NCBI GenBank assembly: GCA_963580455.1 | Contig: OY756961.1 | Location: forward strand, 23,913,001-23,977,000 | Reading direction: 5' to 3' | DNA length: 64,000 nt | Source of the DNA: Euonymus europaeus | Lineage: Eukaryota > Streptophyta > Magnoliopsida > Celastrales > Celastraceae | Part shown: piece after piece, positions 46,160-58,927 of the stretch | How the letters are laid out: every line of letters begins with the position of its first letter | How positions within the stretch are numbered: the first letter of the stretch is position 1 | Notes under the pieces: generated by a model | Told to the model about the DNA's origin: nothing | Seen by the model: the letters and a program-made list of their open reading frames with translations, nothing else | Database searches by the model: none | Program-made: the position numbers and the translations under genes

Positions 46160-46440
46160 ATGAGATTGACTGTTTGTTTCAGAAATAATGGAATAACATA
46201 TAAAATAGTGGAATAAAATATACACAAGGGTATCACACACGCAATGGAATAACATATAAAACACAATGGAATAATACGCAAAATACAATGGAATAACACA
46301 CCCACAATGGAATAACATACTCACAATGAAATAACATATAAAATACAATGAAATAATACGCAAAACACAATGGAATAACATACCCACAATGGAATAGCAT
46401 ACACGCAATGGAATAACATATCAACATACCCACGATAAAA
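46160..46440. repeat. Minisatellite of about 20-bp units with higher-order order
   Basis: Variants of CACAATGGAATAACATA repeat about a dozen times. Two consecutive blocks of about 82 bp (starting with ATATAAAACACAATGG near 46253 and ATATAAAATACAATG near 46336) contain the same four variant units in the same order. Reading frames across it are repeats of cysteine and tyrosine and are not believed to be genes. Confidence 0.85.
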
Positions 46441-47255
46441 TAATGTATAAATTTTGGGCTAAAAAATTAGATTTTGAATTTTGTGTTCCATTGTCTTGAA
46501 ACAATGGAATTCATCGCGTTTTATAAAATTATGATGTCTGAGGTAATTTATTCCATTATTTTGAAATGAATTTTGGATTATAATGGAATAACACACATAA
46601 CAATCAAATAAACATACAACAACTCATTTGCCTTAAATCAATACATTTCTTTGAATCAATACATACAAAAACTTTCATTTGACAGAAGTTTGAATATTAG
46701 TGAAATAAAAAATGAAGAATGAAAATGAAAAAACAACGAAGAAATACAAAAATAAAAAATGCATAACCGGGTCAAAAATTCTCTAATGATGTTTTGGCCA
46801 AAACTTTGATGGATCTAATGCTCCTCTCTTCGGAGAACAAGTATGTGGTGTCGGATTGCTGAAACGTTGCCGAAAACAACCAGATCTGGCAATTGAAGTG
46901 GTAGATGGCACCTTCGTTCTTAGTGATTTTCCGGTCGCTACAATGGTCTTAAATGGTTGATGTGGACCTTATCCCCACATAATGTGTTTTCATCATGAAT
47001 ATCCCTTAATTAATCTAGGTAGACCTTATCCCCACATAATGTGTTTTCACCATCAGTACAAGAAAAGAAACCTTCCAATTCAACTTATCATACCAGCTCC
47101 CTGGGGACTGTGGAGTAACTTAAATTCAGCTTGTGAAGCTGTAGAATCACAAGGAAAAATAAACTAAACTTAATAGATCCAAACTCCAAAAAATAATTGA
47201 TAGTTTACCTTCACAAAAAATAATTCTGTTTAAATAGTCCTCCTATTTTGTCTAG
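46441..47255. other. Region before the THO3 relic, with a 57-bp direct repeat
   Basis: GACCTTATCCCCACATAATG occurs at 46965 and again at 47022, followed in both by TGTTTTCA(T/C)CAT. N-terminal exons of THO3 would be expected in this direction but none could be recognised. Confidence 0.5.
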
Positions 47256-50200
47256 GTAAATGAGATTGCTTGGAATATGACTGGGGAGTTGTTCTTTTTG
47301 ACAACAGGAAATGGTAAGAATGTTTCTGTGCAATTTTATTACATAAATGATTCAAATTTAGTACCATTTTATTCTCTGTTGAAGTGCTAGCATACCCATC
47401 TCTTCGACCCGTGGACACCCTGATGGCTGGCAGTGGCTCATACAGCCGGTTGCTATAATGATATTGCATTGCAATTGACCTCAAGTAAAGGTGTGCTTAT
47501 TTTGTTCTTTGGAGTTTTGAGATGTTTCATGGTTTCCAAGTAACATATTTTAGACCTAGTTTTGAAAATCATGAATTCTTTATTATCTAATAAGAAAGGT
47601 TTCTGTTATTTTCTTTTGTTTGATAGGCAGTCTTTTGTAATTATTTTCATATGCTGTGGAAAGTAGTTAGTTGATTGCAATGACATTCTGTGAAGCTCAG
47701 GCAGTAAGACCATCCTACGTTGACAGATATTTTGCTGTTGGAAGTGCTGATTTGTTGGTCAGCCTTTGGGACATCTCAGAGATGCCTTGTGTGCGGTCAT
47801 TTACAAAACATGAGTGAGTTTTGGCCCCAAGTTTCCTACATGTTTTCTTAACAGTGATTTTTTTAGTTATTAGTCTGACATTTAATATATTGTTTTTGTC
47901 TCCTTTTTTCTGCATTTACAGTATAAGTGTTTCATCAACTGCATTTGGATGGAGACAGTTAACTTTCTTCAGCTTTTCAGATGGGCCTTTCAAGAGTCAG
48001 AGACTATAAGTTTCCACCACACTGGAGATTACATTGCCTCTGCTAGTGAAAACTTGTTCATCGATATAGCATGTACTTCTGTACGGGGGGCTAAGTTCTT
48101 TTCTGAAGATTGCTTTCTCAAGTCATGAAGTGTACCTTTCATTCGCTCTTTGAAACAGTCAAATGTTCACATTGTAAGTTCAGTGCACCAGATTCCTTTC
48201 CCAGCTGCTACGAACGGTGTGGAGTTGAATCCAAAATATAATTTTACTTCTGTATGCGGTAGGCTCCAAGGCATTGCATTATCATGTAATACACTGTCCT
48301 GGTCAATGACAATTTCCCACCGAGAACAGCCCAAATGCCATTGCCGGATTTATATGACCCTTGCACAAACACAAAATTTTAAGCACAAATTGATTCACAC
48401 TAAACAAATATTGGGTTTTAACTCCACTCTCCCCTAAACAAGATGAAAATCTTTAATTTCAACACCAAAAATTTGATGTCGTTACTTGAAATTCTCTCTT
48501 CGACCTTTTTACAAACACTTTGTGCTCGATATCGCAACTCAAACTAGCACATAACTAACCTTCCCATTTGTCCAGTTAATAAATATGTAAATCCAGCAAA
48601 TTATTATCACTTCGTCACATTCACCACAACTGCACTTCTATATAATAAAAAATTAAAATAAAACTCACAGAATGATTGCCTATTATTGTTGTGTCTTCTG
48701 AGTCACTAACCATATAATGGTTTTTCTTCTTTTATTGTGCCCATTTGTAGCATCAGGGGCTTAAAGCCATTGTTTCCTCCTCAGATGGGTTTATTTGGCT
48801 GATGAAAAGTTGTCACATCATATGGATAGTTGTAGCACCCACTTGTGAAAGGATTCCATGAGGTTGGTTGTGAAGTTGAACTGTTGAAGCAGCTAGAGTA
48901 GTTGGTATCTGAGAGTGGCACAGAGAGAGATACCTTTAAAGAGGCTCAGGAGAGAGAGACAAGAGACAGGAGATGGGAGGGAGTGCCCAATGGATATAAA
49001 TTCAGGATCTCCAGTCCGAGATGAATGCGATTATCAAGAAAGCTCCTAATAAGAAATTAAAGGGCAGAGTGCGGAGACGAATACGGAAAGACGGAGAAGT
49101 CCGTCAAACTTCTCCGTGTTTTCTGATTTAGAAAACGACTTTTTTTCATTTTCTATTTTTCAATCATTTTTTATTTTCTATATTTTCTATTTCTGTGTTT
49201 TCTAATTTACCAAACACGTTTTCAATCTATTTTCCATTTTCCAAAAAATGAAAACGAAAAACACTTGGAAAACAGATAAACCAAACAACCTCTAAGTTTC
49301 CACCACACTGGAGATTACATTGCCTCTGCTAGTGAAAACTTGTTCATCGATATAGCATGTACTTCTGTACGGGGGGCTAAGTTCTTTTCTGAAGATTGCT
49401 TTCTCAAGTCATGAAGTGTACCTTTCATTCGCTCTTTGAAACAGTCAAATGTTCACATTGTAAGTTCAGTGCACCAGATTCCTTTCCCAGCTGCTACGAA
49501 CGGTGTGGAGTTGAATCCAAAATATAATTTTACTTCTGTATGCGGTAGGCTCCAAGGCATTGCATTATCATGTAATACACTGTCCTGGTCAATGACAATT
49601 TCCCACCGAGAACAGCCCAAATGCCATTGCCGGATTTATATGACCCTTGCACAAACACAAAATTTTAAGCACAAATTGATTCACACTAAACAAATATTGG
49701 GTTTTAACTCCACTCTCCCCTAAACAAGATGAAAATCTTTAATTTCAACACCAAAAATTTGATGTCGTTACTTGAAATTCTCTCTTCGACCTTTTTACAA
49801 ACACTTTGTGCTCGATATCGCAACTCAAACTAGCACATAACTAACCTTCCCATTTGTCCAGTTAATAAATATGTAAATCCAGCAAATTATTATCACTTCG
49901 TCACATTCACCACAACTGCACTTCTATATAATAAAAAATTAAAATAAAACTCACAGAATGATTGCCTATTATTGTTGTGTCTTCTGAGTCACTAACCATA
50001 TAATGGTTTTTCTTCTTTTATTGTGCCCATTTGTAGCATCAGGGGCTTAAAGCCATTGTTTCCTCCTCAGATGGGTTTATTTGGCTGATGAAAAGTTGTC
50101 ACATCATATGGATAGTTGTAGCACCCACTTGTGAAAGGATTCCATGAGGTTGGTTGTGAAGTTGAACTGTTGAAGCAGCTAGAGTAGTTGGTATCTGAGA

Positions 50201-51040
50201 GTGGCACAGAGAGAGATACCTTTAAAGAGGCTCAGGAGAGAGAGACAAGAGACAGGAGATGGGAGGGAGTGCCCAATGGATATAAATTCAGGATCTCCAG
50301 TCCGAGATGAATGCGATTATCAAGAAAGCTCCTAATAAGAAATTAAAGGGCAGAGTGCGGAGACGAATACGGAAAGACGGAGAAGTCCGTCAAACTTCTC
50401 CGTGTTTTCTGATTTAGAAAACGACTTTTTTTCATTTTCTATTTTTCAATCATTTTTTATTTTCTATATTTTCTATTTCTGTGTTTTCTAATTTACCAAA
50501 CACGTTTTCAATCTATTTTCCATTTTCCAAAAAATGAAAACGAAAAACACTTGGAAAACAGATAAACCAAACAACCTCTAAGTTTCCACCACACTGGAGA
50601 TTACATTGCCTCTGCTAGTGAAAACTTGTTCATCGATATAGCATGTACTTCTGTACGGGGGGCTAAGTTCTTTTCTGAAGATTGCTTTCTCAAGTCGTGT
50701 ACCTTTCATTCGCTCTTTGAAACAGTCAAATGTTCACATTGTAAGTTCAGTGCACCAGATTCCTTTCCCAGCTGCTACGAACGGTGTGGAGTTGAATCCA
50801 AAATATAATTTTACTTCTGTATGCGGTAGGCTATGGATGACAAGAAAATATCAGGCTGATGAGGGTATTCCAGTTTCCTATGATGGTTTTACTGAATTAG
50901 AGAGAGAGAATTTTGTCAGTTATCTCGTTGGTCAAATTGTTCTTATCATTGTTCCCGCTGCAGGCATTTTCAGGATATTTTTGGATTTGAGAGTGCCTAA
51001 AATGTATAAATCACAGAGGATTTTTTTGCTTTGATTCCAT
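47256..51040 (+). pseudogene. THO3: THO complex subunit 3 (TEX1) pseudogene, internally amplified
   Basis: Recognisable THO3/TEX1 WD40 pieces in order: VNEIAWNMTGELFFLTTGN (47256-47313), EVLAYPSLRPVDTL (about 47382-47430), RYFAVGSADLLVSLWDISEM (about 47725-47790), ISFHHTGDYIASASENLF (48005-48065), VHQIPFPAATNGVELNPKYN (48180-48240), and KYQADEG then IFRIF (50845-50990). THO3 is a beta-propeller subunit of the nuclear THO/TREX complex for mRNA export and trans-acting siRNA production. Lesions: a 10-nt and a 6-nt (TAATGA) insertion after the DTLMA motif, a 22-nt insertion before RYFAVG, and 2 extra T in the last exon that shift out of the usual C-terminus. Upstream blades are missing. A 1,286-bp unit including exon pieces is tandemly repeated within it. 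Some transcription cannot be excluded, but a normal protein cannot be made. Confidence 0.85.
48007..50830 (+). repeat. 1,286-bp chimeric tandem array inside the THO3 relic
   Basis: Copies start at 48007, 49293 and 50579 (TAAGTTTCCACCACACTGG). Copies 1 and 2 look identical over their full length. Each consists of about 255 bp of THO3 exon and intron sequence joined, after TGCGGTAGGCT, to about 1,030 bp of unrelated filler ending AACCAAACAACCTC. Copy 3 matches only the THO3 part, lacks 5 bases (ATGAA) present in copies 1-2 near 50697, and after TGCGGTAGGCT continues with authentic THO3 sequence. Confidence 0.95.
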
Positions 51041-51708
51041 CAAGAAGGATTGGTTTAAGATTAGAGATTGTTATTGTCCTAATGATTGATACATGAGAAA
51101 ACAAGTCATCTGTACAGCAATGTGAACAAATAAAATATAACTTGGAGACACTTCCTGTGGTGAACATGTTAAGTACAAGGAGGAAAAAACACGGTCCGAA
51201 TGAAATCAGCTCACGGAGCGGTGTTCACCGAGTTCGGACTGTTCTCAGGTGTCGCAACCAGGACCGGTTACTACATCAGGCAATGTTGGTATTATAGCAG
51301 AAGGTGATAATCCTTAGCTGCAAAAATCCCAGCTTAAGTGGTGCAGCTTACCCTGGCTCTGTCCCTTCATGCCCCTTCATGCACTTCGTCCAGCGTATAT
51401 GCAGTAGCAGAATTCGGAGTAGAAATTGAGATCTGGCTCTGCCGAAACTTTAAATGGTTGTGTCGTGATAATCCGACCAAGATGCTTCATCCCCTCCAAT
51501 TGAGTCCCAAGCTCGGTTCTGTTGAAGCACAAGGAACCTCCAAAATATTGCAGATGATCGGATGGGCAGTGCTTGAATGTTCTGGCACAACTTTACTTTG
51601 CTGATCCAAATAGCATTAGGAAGTCTGTTTGAACTTGTTTTTTCAGCAGTGTGGAGTCCTCAGGAGCCGCAGAGGCTGCATTTTACACCAAGGCCATCCC
51701 TAGAGTCG
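51041..51708. other. 3' flanks of the THO3 relic and the membrane-protein gene
   Basis: The two converge here. Plus-strand frames at 51338-51604 and 51577-51777 have no recognised domain, and the latter overlaps the minus-strand gene. No additional gene is called. Confidence 0.45.
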
Positions 51709-52377
51709 TCAAAACGAGCAGAGAACAAATTTGGTAGCAGGAAGCACCAGACCTGCAAAGCAAACAAGACAAATTGATATCAGATTCTGTGAAAACCAAG
51801 TAACAGGCTTCCATTTGATCTCCACACTAGAACTCTTCAGTCTCCTCCCAGTCTGTGGTTCCTTTGACAAATCATAGGTTGCCCCTTTCATTCTCAGCTC
51901 CTGAATACACCTCGTGAGCGCTCGGCTGTCGCTCCTCTCCCTCTGCAACTTATTGCATACTTTCCAGAACCTGCAAAGCTTGACCTGAACCAAGAACACA
52001 AACACAAGTGAAGTTGACAAGGACAGAACACAAGGGATCCACCATTTCTTGCAAGTCTGATGTTCCTCCTCCTGTGAAGAGGTAAACAAGATGGTGAAGA
52101 AGAACCCATGAAAGAAGAAGAAGAAACAACATAGTTGAAACAATTCTCTTCTGATTGAGTCCATACTGGACTCTTTAACCGCAATGCGGCGACCAAAGAT
52201 ATCTTCCTCCCTTTGCCATAGCTTTAGAAGCAAGAGATGGCCAGGGCTGTGAGATATCTCCGTTAATGGGTGGTGTTGGATTGCTGAGATTGTGTCTACG
52301 ACACAAACTAGTTTCTTTTGTTGATGCTCTTCGTCTACTGGGATTTCAACAACATGAGAATCTTTCATTTCCGCCAT
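51709..52377 (-). CDS. Uncharacterised plant membrane protein, single exon
   Basis: 222 residues from the ATG at 52377 (MAEMKDSHVVEIPVDEEHQQ). The frame extends upstream only to a TTG, so this ATG is the natural start. It has an N-terminal cytosolic part with HSPGHLLLLKLWQREEDIFG, then three hydrophobic segments: LFQLCCFFFFFHGFFFTILF (about 92-111), WIPCVLSLSTSLVFVFLVQV (about 126-145) and LISICLVCFAGLVLPATKFV (about 199-218). Between the second and third lies a conserved-looking basic loop with NKLQRERSDSRALTRCIQEL and SSSVEIKWKPVTW. I recognise it as a plant-wide family of unknown function from memory, not from a search. No catalytic motif is visible. It converges with the broken THO3 gene. 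Confidence 0.8.
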   Translation of the reverse strand: MAEMKDSHVVEIPVDEEHQQKKLVCVVDTISAIQHHPLTEISHSPGHLLLLKLWQREEDIFGRRIAVKESSMDSIRRELFQLCCFFFFFHGFFFTILFTSSQEEEHQTCKKWWIPCVLSLSTSLVFVFLVQVKLCRFWKVCNKLQRERSDSRALTRCIQELRMKGATYDLSKEPQTGRRLKSSSVEIKWKPVTWFSQNLISICLVCFAGLVLPATKFVLCSF

Positions 52378-55300
52378 TGATGAGCAGAAACACAACGAAA
52401 ATTCAATAACGAAAAAATTGGAATATAAGATTGAATATCAAACAAAATCGTGAAAATGTAGGAAGAGAGCTTGAAGATTGCAGTTATGATTCGTTATTTT
52501 GCTTCGCTTTGATCGTTTCTTTAGTGACCCTTCAAGAAGGAGTGTGATATTTAAATTGTTGAAAAGCGCCTGAGACTCAACGGATACATTTCGCCTTCAA
52601 CGGTCAGATTTTCCATTTCTTCAATTATTTTAATTTCCCCTTCAACGGCTACCTTTTATTCCTTTCTGGGCCCAAAAGCTATCCCAATTGGTCACGACAC
52701 TACGACAGAAGGCAATGGGCCCATTTTGGTCCGTAATGTTTTCAGGCAAAACTTTACTTTTGGTCCCTCATCTATGGGACTAGTTTCATTTTCATCACTA
52801 AACCTTCTTTTTTTTCACTTTCATCCTTCATCTTTAAATAGGTATCACATTTGTCCCTTAAATCAAAAAGTCAACCTAAAATCTTATGTGGTGCATATGT
52901 GACACGTTGCAACAATTCGATATGGCAAACCATCACAAAATTCAACGATATATCTTTCATCTATCATAAGTTATCGTTTTGTGATTTTGTCCCTCAATTA
53001 ATAAAAAATGAAAGGACTTTGTTCCTATGATTACAAACCCAAAACCATGTCAGTGTTTTTTTACAAAAATCCACGAACCCTTTATCTTTGTCGCCTCTAT
53101 TCTCACTCTCCTCTAATAATGACAGGCTTTTCTATTTGAATATTTACAATATGTTTGGATTGAAAGTAAAATGGAGGAGAAGAAAATTTTTAGAATAAAA
53201 TAGAGGGATTCCTAAAATTGAGAGTGTTTGGTTGAATAGAGGGAAAATTGTAGGGGTGTTTTGGAGGTAAAAGAGACATGAGTCCCACATAAATTTTTTA
53301 CCTCCAAAATAAGAGGGAAAAAATAGAACCAAAGGAAAATGCTTGGATTCCACGCATAAAATGACAATTACTTCCCCCAAAATCTTTGTTTAATATTAGC
53401 ATATAATTAGCGGGTTCCATGCAAATTTATATATAATTATAAAGCGTACGACTCACCTATATTATTATATAAGTATAAGTAATTATAATATATATATATA
53501 GGGTAACATAATCAATTTATATTAATCTTATAAATTATAAAAAACGCATTTTTTCACTTTTTTTTATCTACATTGTGAGTTAACACCACCTAATGATGGT
53601 ACATAGCAGCGCAAACATGATTGATTTGTAAAAACTTTATTATATTAATTTGAGCTTCTCAAACAAAATTATTATATTAATTTGATGGCGGAGTTTAACA
53701 CATTTTAGAGACAATATGTTGAAATACTTAGAGGTAATAAGAGGACTTGTACTATTAGACGCTTACTGAACTTATTTCAAAATAATGTCGAAGCATCATT
53801 TGAGCACTGGATGACAGTGTCAGACATGGGTCTGTAATTGATTGCATTCGCATATAATATGATATTACATGTTGTTCATAATGCAAAGAGCTGAACATAT
53901 CTATCACTTCATATAACCCCCACCGACCCTGTCAGCACTACACTGTCGCTATATGACACGTAATTGATAATCATTACGTTCAGGTTGATTTGACAAGATA
54001 TTACTCAATACCTCTCATCAAGGTTGTCAAATCGGATTGAATCGATCATGCATAATTCTATATTATGAATCGAATCGTGAATCGTAAGATTCACTCCTAG
54101 GCTAGAATGTGAAATGGGTATGATATAGTCAAATTTGACTGGACCTATGACCCAGTCAAATGTAGATTGACCTTTGACTTGAGTGAGAAAGTGGGTCAGA
54201 CTCAATTTTAGTTACTACAAATAGTCACGAATATCAAGCTCTCTCAACCGTCGAATAATGTGCATTATGAGTGGTTCCTTTGAGCACACCTGGGGCCCTC
54301 CTAGTTCACTACGCAATTGTTCATAAAACATGGAAATGATCAGTCTGACCAACTTATTTGTCATCTAGTTCGGATAGCCTTTTTTGGCGTCATTAATACT
54401 TATTAGTCTACATAGGTTTATAATTTATAATTATAAAGAAATAAATTTAACAAAAGTTAAAAACTATAAATAATAATACATTTTTCATTGCTTAAAAGTT
54501 AGCGTGAGTCATACATTCGTCATAAATTTGATATCTTATTTCGCAACTTATAATTGAACTCTTTTTTTAACAATTTATAAATTAACGCTAAAAATGAAAA
54601 AAATAAACTCTATCAACCGGACATATATTGACATTTGACAATAAATTAGGAAATGGCATCGTGTTTATAGTTTTAGTTAGATTTTCTTTATTACGATTTA
54701 AAGAGTTAGGGCATGTGGTTTAGCCATGAAATATCTCGCACTTCATGCAGGGTAGAACAGGGGGGAGCATATTCCAGAGGAAGGCTACTATTGTACCGGC
54801 TCAACTAATTTGTTACGTTAATGTCAATTTGGACCAACTGGAATCTTCAACTTCCTTTTCTGTTATTTTTTATTTTTCTAACGGCTCTCTATGACTTTCA
54901 TTTGTGTTTTTTCTTTCTTTACCATACGCGAGCGCTTCGGCCGCACATAACTTCGAGTCTCGACCTTGAGACAAAATACTTACGGCCCAGCCCAAAGCAG
55001 CGCTGATTGACTCAATCATAGACCAGACGTGGGGCACTTTATCAGGCGTAGAGGTCTGCATTTCCAGCCCGAAAAATGTTAGGCCCAGCCTGGCCTGAGC
55101 TCAAGTTACTTGGGTTAATGGGCCGGCCTCGGGTCCATGGGATCAGAGATCCCAGGTTTTGACTCTCTCTTTTTAACTGTCTTTAACCGTATGATGACTA
55201 GGGTCGGTTCATTATCTAATTATATTTTATAGCTTTAAACTATAAAAAATGTTAAGTTTTGAGTCTAAAAATTTATGGGATCCATAACTTTAAAATCTAT

Positions 55301-58034
55301 AAAATATTTTGAGTGTTTGATTCATTTTTTTTGTTAAATTAATTTTATAGATAAAATTATTAAAAAAATATTACAATAAAAAGGTAATTAAGAACTTTTA
55401 AGATATACAACAACAATTACGTAAAATCCTTGAACATTCAGCGGATCTCACAACCTTAAGCTGTGAAAAATTATGGAATGACAACATTTCATTTGACATA
55501 GTTTAAAATTGTCAACAAAATTTGTCATTTGATTCGCACAACATTTAATGCGAAACTCATAACTTTAAACGGTGTGAAATGCATTAAGAAATGGTCCTAT
55601 ATATGTGATCTAATTATATTATAACCGGCTAGTGTCTGCATCATTGTAACAGTCTAACGAACCAGTCGATCACTATCGACTGCACTGTCATTGAACATAC
55701 TAGACTACTAGTGCACCTCCGTGATAAGCTCTCCATCATTGCATAGCCTACTGTCAATATTCTGTACATGTACAAAGTCTACAGTTAGTGCACTTTGCAC
55801 ATTATTCATTGTTTTATATATATATTTACGGGTAAGTATAAAAAAGCCAATGTACTTTCATTTTAAGTCATGTAAGTCCTTCTGTTTTTTTATTTTTTTT
55901 ATCAAATAAGTGCTTCTAATTTAGACAATGAACCACGTTAATCCTTCCGTTTCCTTTCCGTCAAAAAATCACTGACGTGGCTTACATTATATGCATGAAT
56001 TTGTTTTAAGTAGTAAAAAATAATAGATATAAAATATGACATGTAATTAAAAAATAAAAACAAAGACTGGAACATTCATAAGCTTAAAGGCTTTTGCAAT
56101 CTGCATTTCCAATTACATTTATAGACCCTTCAAAATTCCAATATCTTATTCATCAAGACAGTTTTGTATTTAAATTATTACTATTAAGTTCCAATACCAA
56201 CTATCATTATGTAATTTGTACTTGATGTCATGTCTTTTTATTTATTGCAATCTCAACGAAGCATACATCAGTAGAGTTTGAGGAATCTAGGATTATTAAG
56301 GTCTCAAGATAGTCCATACTTTTGTTTGATTAAATCATATAGTAATTGATGTATTTTCATTTTACTTCACAGTTGATAAACTTACATAGACAAGAATACA
56401 TATTTTAATATAATTTTTATCGGTCATCAAAATTGCATCATGCCAATTGCTCTGACTTTACGAGCCATGAACCTTATCCCACATTTGGGTGGGATTGAGC
56501 TTAAGGTGGGAATAAATTTTAAATAAGTTGAGCATGATGTTATTAAGAGGGAATAATAGAGAAGATGAATGAGTTTAAAAATAATTTTTTATATGTTTGA
56601 TTGGATGTGAGATCATCTATAAGTTTTGATTTGCATGACTATATTATTCTTTTATAATAAATTAAAAATTTTATATAAAATTTAATATAAGTTATATTTA
56701 TTATGAAACATGTTTTACATGGAGCCGACAAATAAATGAGTTTTAAGAAATTTCATTCATTTGCCTGAAAATCTCCCAACCAAGTGTGGGTTAAAGTCTC
56801 GACACTTTTGTCGTAGCTCGTAAGTGGCGATGCCGCGATGCAGAAAAGGAGCCCACTTTAAAACTAATGTTTTGGGCCTTTTAATGGCCTTATTGGGAGC
56901 CACGTGTATGGCAATCGGCCATTGAACTAGTAACTACCAACCCCTCGTGTACGCTAGCCTTTAATTACAAGTTTGCTACAGTATTTTTATTTTTTTATTT
57001 GTAAACAAATAAAAAAAATTCTACATCACGACTATTGATAAATTTTATATAAATGAGCAATCATTTTTTAAAATTCTTCTATATGGGCATCCTTTAACAT
57101 TCAACAAATCCATGTTGAATGTGCCAGCTCAAGATGATTGATCGAGTTCGATGTGAATGAATATTTCATATTGAGCAATTTAATTTCAACTATCTACATT
57201 GACATTATATGATTTGTTTCAGATACTTAAGAAAAAGCAAGCAACTGTGGATTATAAATCCAGCAATTATGTATAGTCAATATGTTAGGTGACGTATAAA
57301 TAAAGAATATCTACGATAGACTCCATAGAAAACAGACCAGTCACTAGAGGATCAATTTGAAATGATAAGATCTCAACTGTCAAGATAAAGTTCAACGCTT
57401 AATAGATCAAAGTTTGAAAGGCGTGACCTATCTTAGGAGAGGCGTTCGTTATTAGCGAAAACATGGATTAGATGATAATCTCAATCATCATGAGCAATTA
57501 TCAAACTAGGTACTCAACTCTTATATAAGGAGGTTGACCTAATGTTCGCGCACTTGATATCTGAATTTCTTCTTAAGAAGAGCACAAACTTGAGCGTTGG
57601 AATGCAAACGGGTCAAAAGGATTGAAGTTTCCCTCTTGTTATTGCAAGTCAAGGAGATTCACCGATAATGTATGGATCAATCATATTTTTACATCCACGC
57701 CAACCAAATACTTTTGATTTACATCGACAAAAGTGATAAATATCTCAAAATTTAACATATATACTTTTTTTAATGGTTGAAAGCCCAAAATTTCGTTCCA
57801 TAAAAGCCAATATTACACTAGCGCCATGATAGCAGCCTAAAAATTTAAAAGTCTAAGTAGATGAATTACAAATCGAAGAATAAATCTATGTCTGGGAAAA
57901 AGGAAGAGAGGTCGGAGCCTTGTCGCTGTCCTCCCTTAACCCTACAAAAAACTCATTCGACAAGCTATATATAGAGAGAGTTGAGAGACGATTATGTTAT
58001 CTTTGAGCTTCTGAGGTTCGCATATACATTTAAC
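52378..58034. other. Repeat-rich intergenic region without recognised genes
   Basis: It begins with the promoter of the membrane-protein gene. It holds several TE-like non-coding segments: TTTTGGTCCCTCATCTATGG-type repeat at 52730-53020, a TA run at 53485-53500, an ACGGGTAAGTATAAAAAAGC-type terminus at 55828 with phrases such as CACTGACGTGG near 55970, a GGCCTGAGCTC-type segment at 55085-55140, and a possible solo LTR at about 57270-57720 ending in leader-like sequence. None has clear ends or target duplications. Reading frames here are short, AT-rich and without domains. Confidence 0.5.
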
Positions 58035-58927
58035 TTTTTTTTGAAAGAAATTTTAGTAACTCAAAAGATCAAAATGCAAAACATCCATAAAAAATGAGTG
58101 AGGAACAAACTCCCACCTCTCAGAATCTGACAAAGAAAGTGCCGCCCTAGCTAATGCATGAGTCGCACAATTCGCAGATAGTCTAACAAATGCTAAGCTT
58201 GAGCCTGATATCTATCGTATAAGAGATTTACAATCTTCAACAATCAAACCAAAGTTGGAACTCAACAGATTATAACTCTAAATTTCTAGAATCGCCACTA
58301 AAGCATCCGACTATAGATCAACATTTGTCATATTTACCTCCTTAATCCAACTAGGGGCTCCTTGATGCGCAAAGCTTCTGCCACCTTTGGATCATAATAC
58401 ACACAAATTGGGATTGAATGAGAAGCAATGAACGAGCCATCAGCAGCCCAAACCACCGTGTCAGAATCAGTCACAACCTCTTCCCCTATAGCAACATCCA
58501 CATTAACTTTAATCCTCCCAACCGATGGCCTCAACCAACGAACAACACTACTACAAGCTGCGATCTGCCTAGAAACACACGTTGGAATTGAAGCTTGAGC
58601 GATGGACCAACAATGCAAAGTCACGACAGCAGTTGAAACAACTTAAGCCGAAAGCCAACCACTTGAACTCCAAACGACTTCATTTCGATGTTTCCAAATA
58701 CCCCAAGAGACCATTGCTATTTGACAACAAATATTCATATTAAACTGCTGAAAAGAGGCACTAATATAGTCCCTAAAGCTGTTGGACAGATTAGAGAAAG
58801 TGAACACCAAGCTCCTAGCCCAACAATCACTCGCAAAAACGCAGGTAAATAGAACATGTGTGGTCGTCTCACACCCAACCTTAAACACAGGACATATTTC
58901 AGATGCATCCATCCTCTTTTGTTGCAA
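58035..58927 (-). mobile_element. 5'-truncated L1-type LINE: zinc-binding RT end and RNase H
   Basis: On minus, 58927-58643 reads an RVT zinc-finger segment (KRMDASEICPVFKVGCETTT, HVLFTCVFASDCW, WGIWKHRNEVVW). 58624-58334 reads a plant LINE RNase H (SVGRIKVNVDVAIGEE, YDPKVAEALRIKE), continuing in broken frames to ANCATHALARAALSLSDSE (about 58170-58110). An A-tail (T-run on plus at 58035-58042) ends the element. Frame breaks make it non-functional; most of the element is missing at the 5' side. Confidence 0.88.

Noticed and set aside
46139..46433. Cys/Tyr-rich proteins or a CRISPR-like array
   Set aside because: Frames are translations of a minisatellite; units are contiguous without unique spacers and this is a plant nuclear region.
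48150..48437. 95-codon frames repeated at 48150 and 49436 as duplicated genes
   Set aside because: They are THO3 exon remnants running into unrelated filler, in a pseudogene.
51894..52196. Second minus-strand 100-codon frame
   Set aside because: Out-of-frame shadow of the membrane-protein gene.
57270..57720. Solo LTR
   Set aside because: LTR-like flavour only; termini, target duplication and family could not be shown, so it is mentioned only in the region description.
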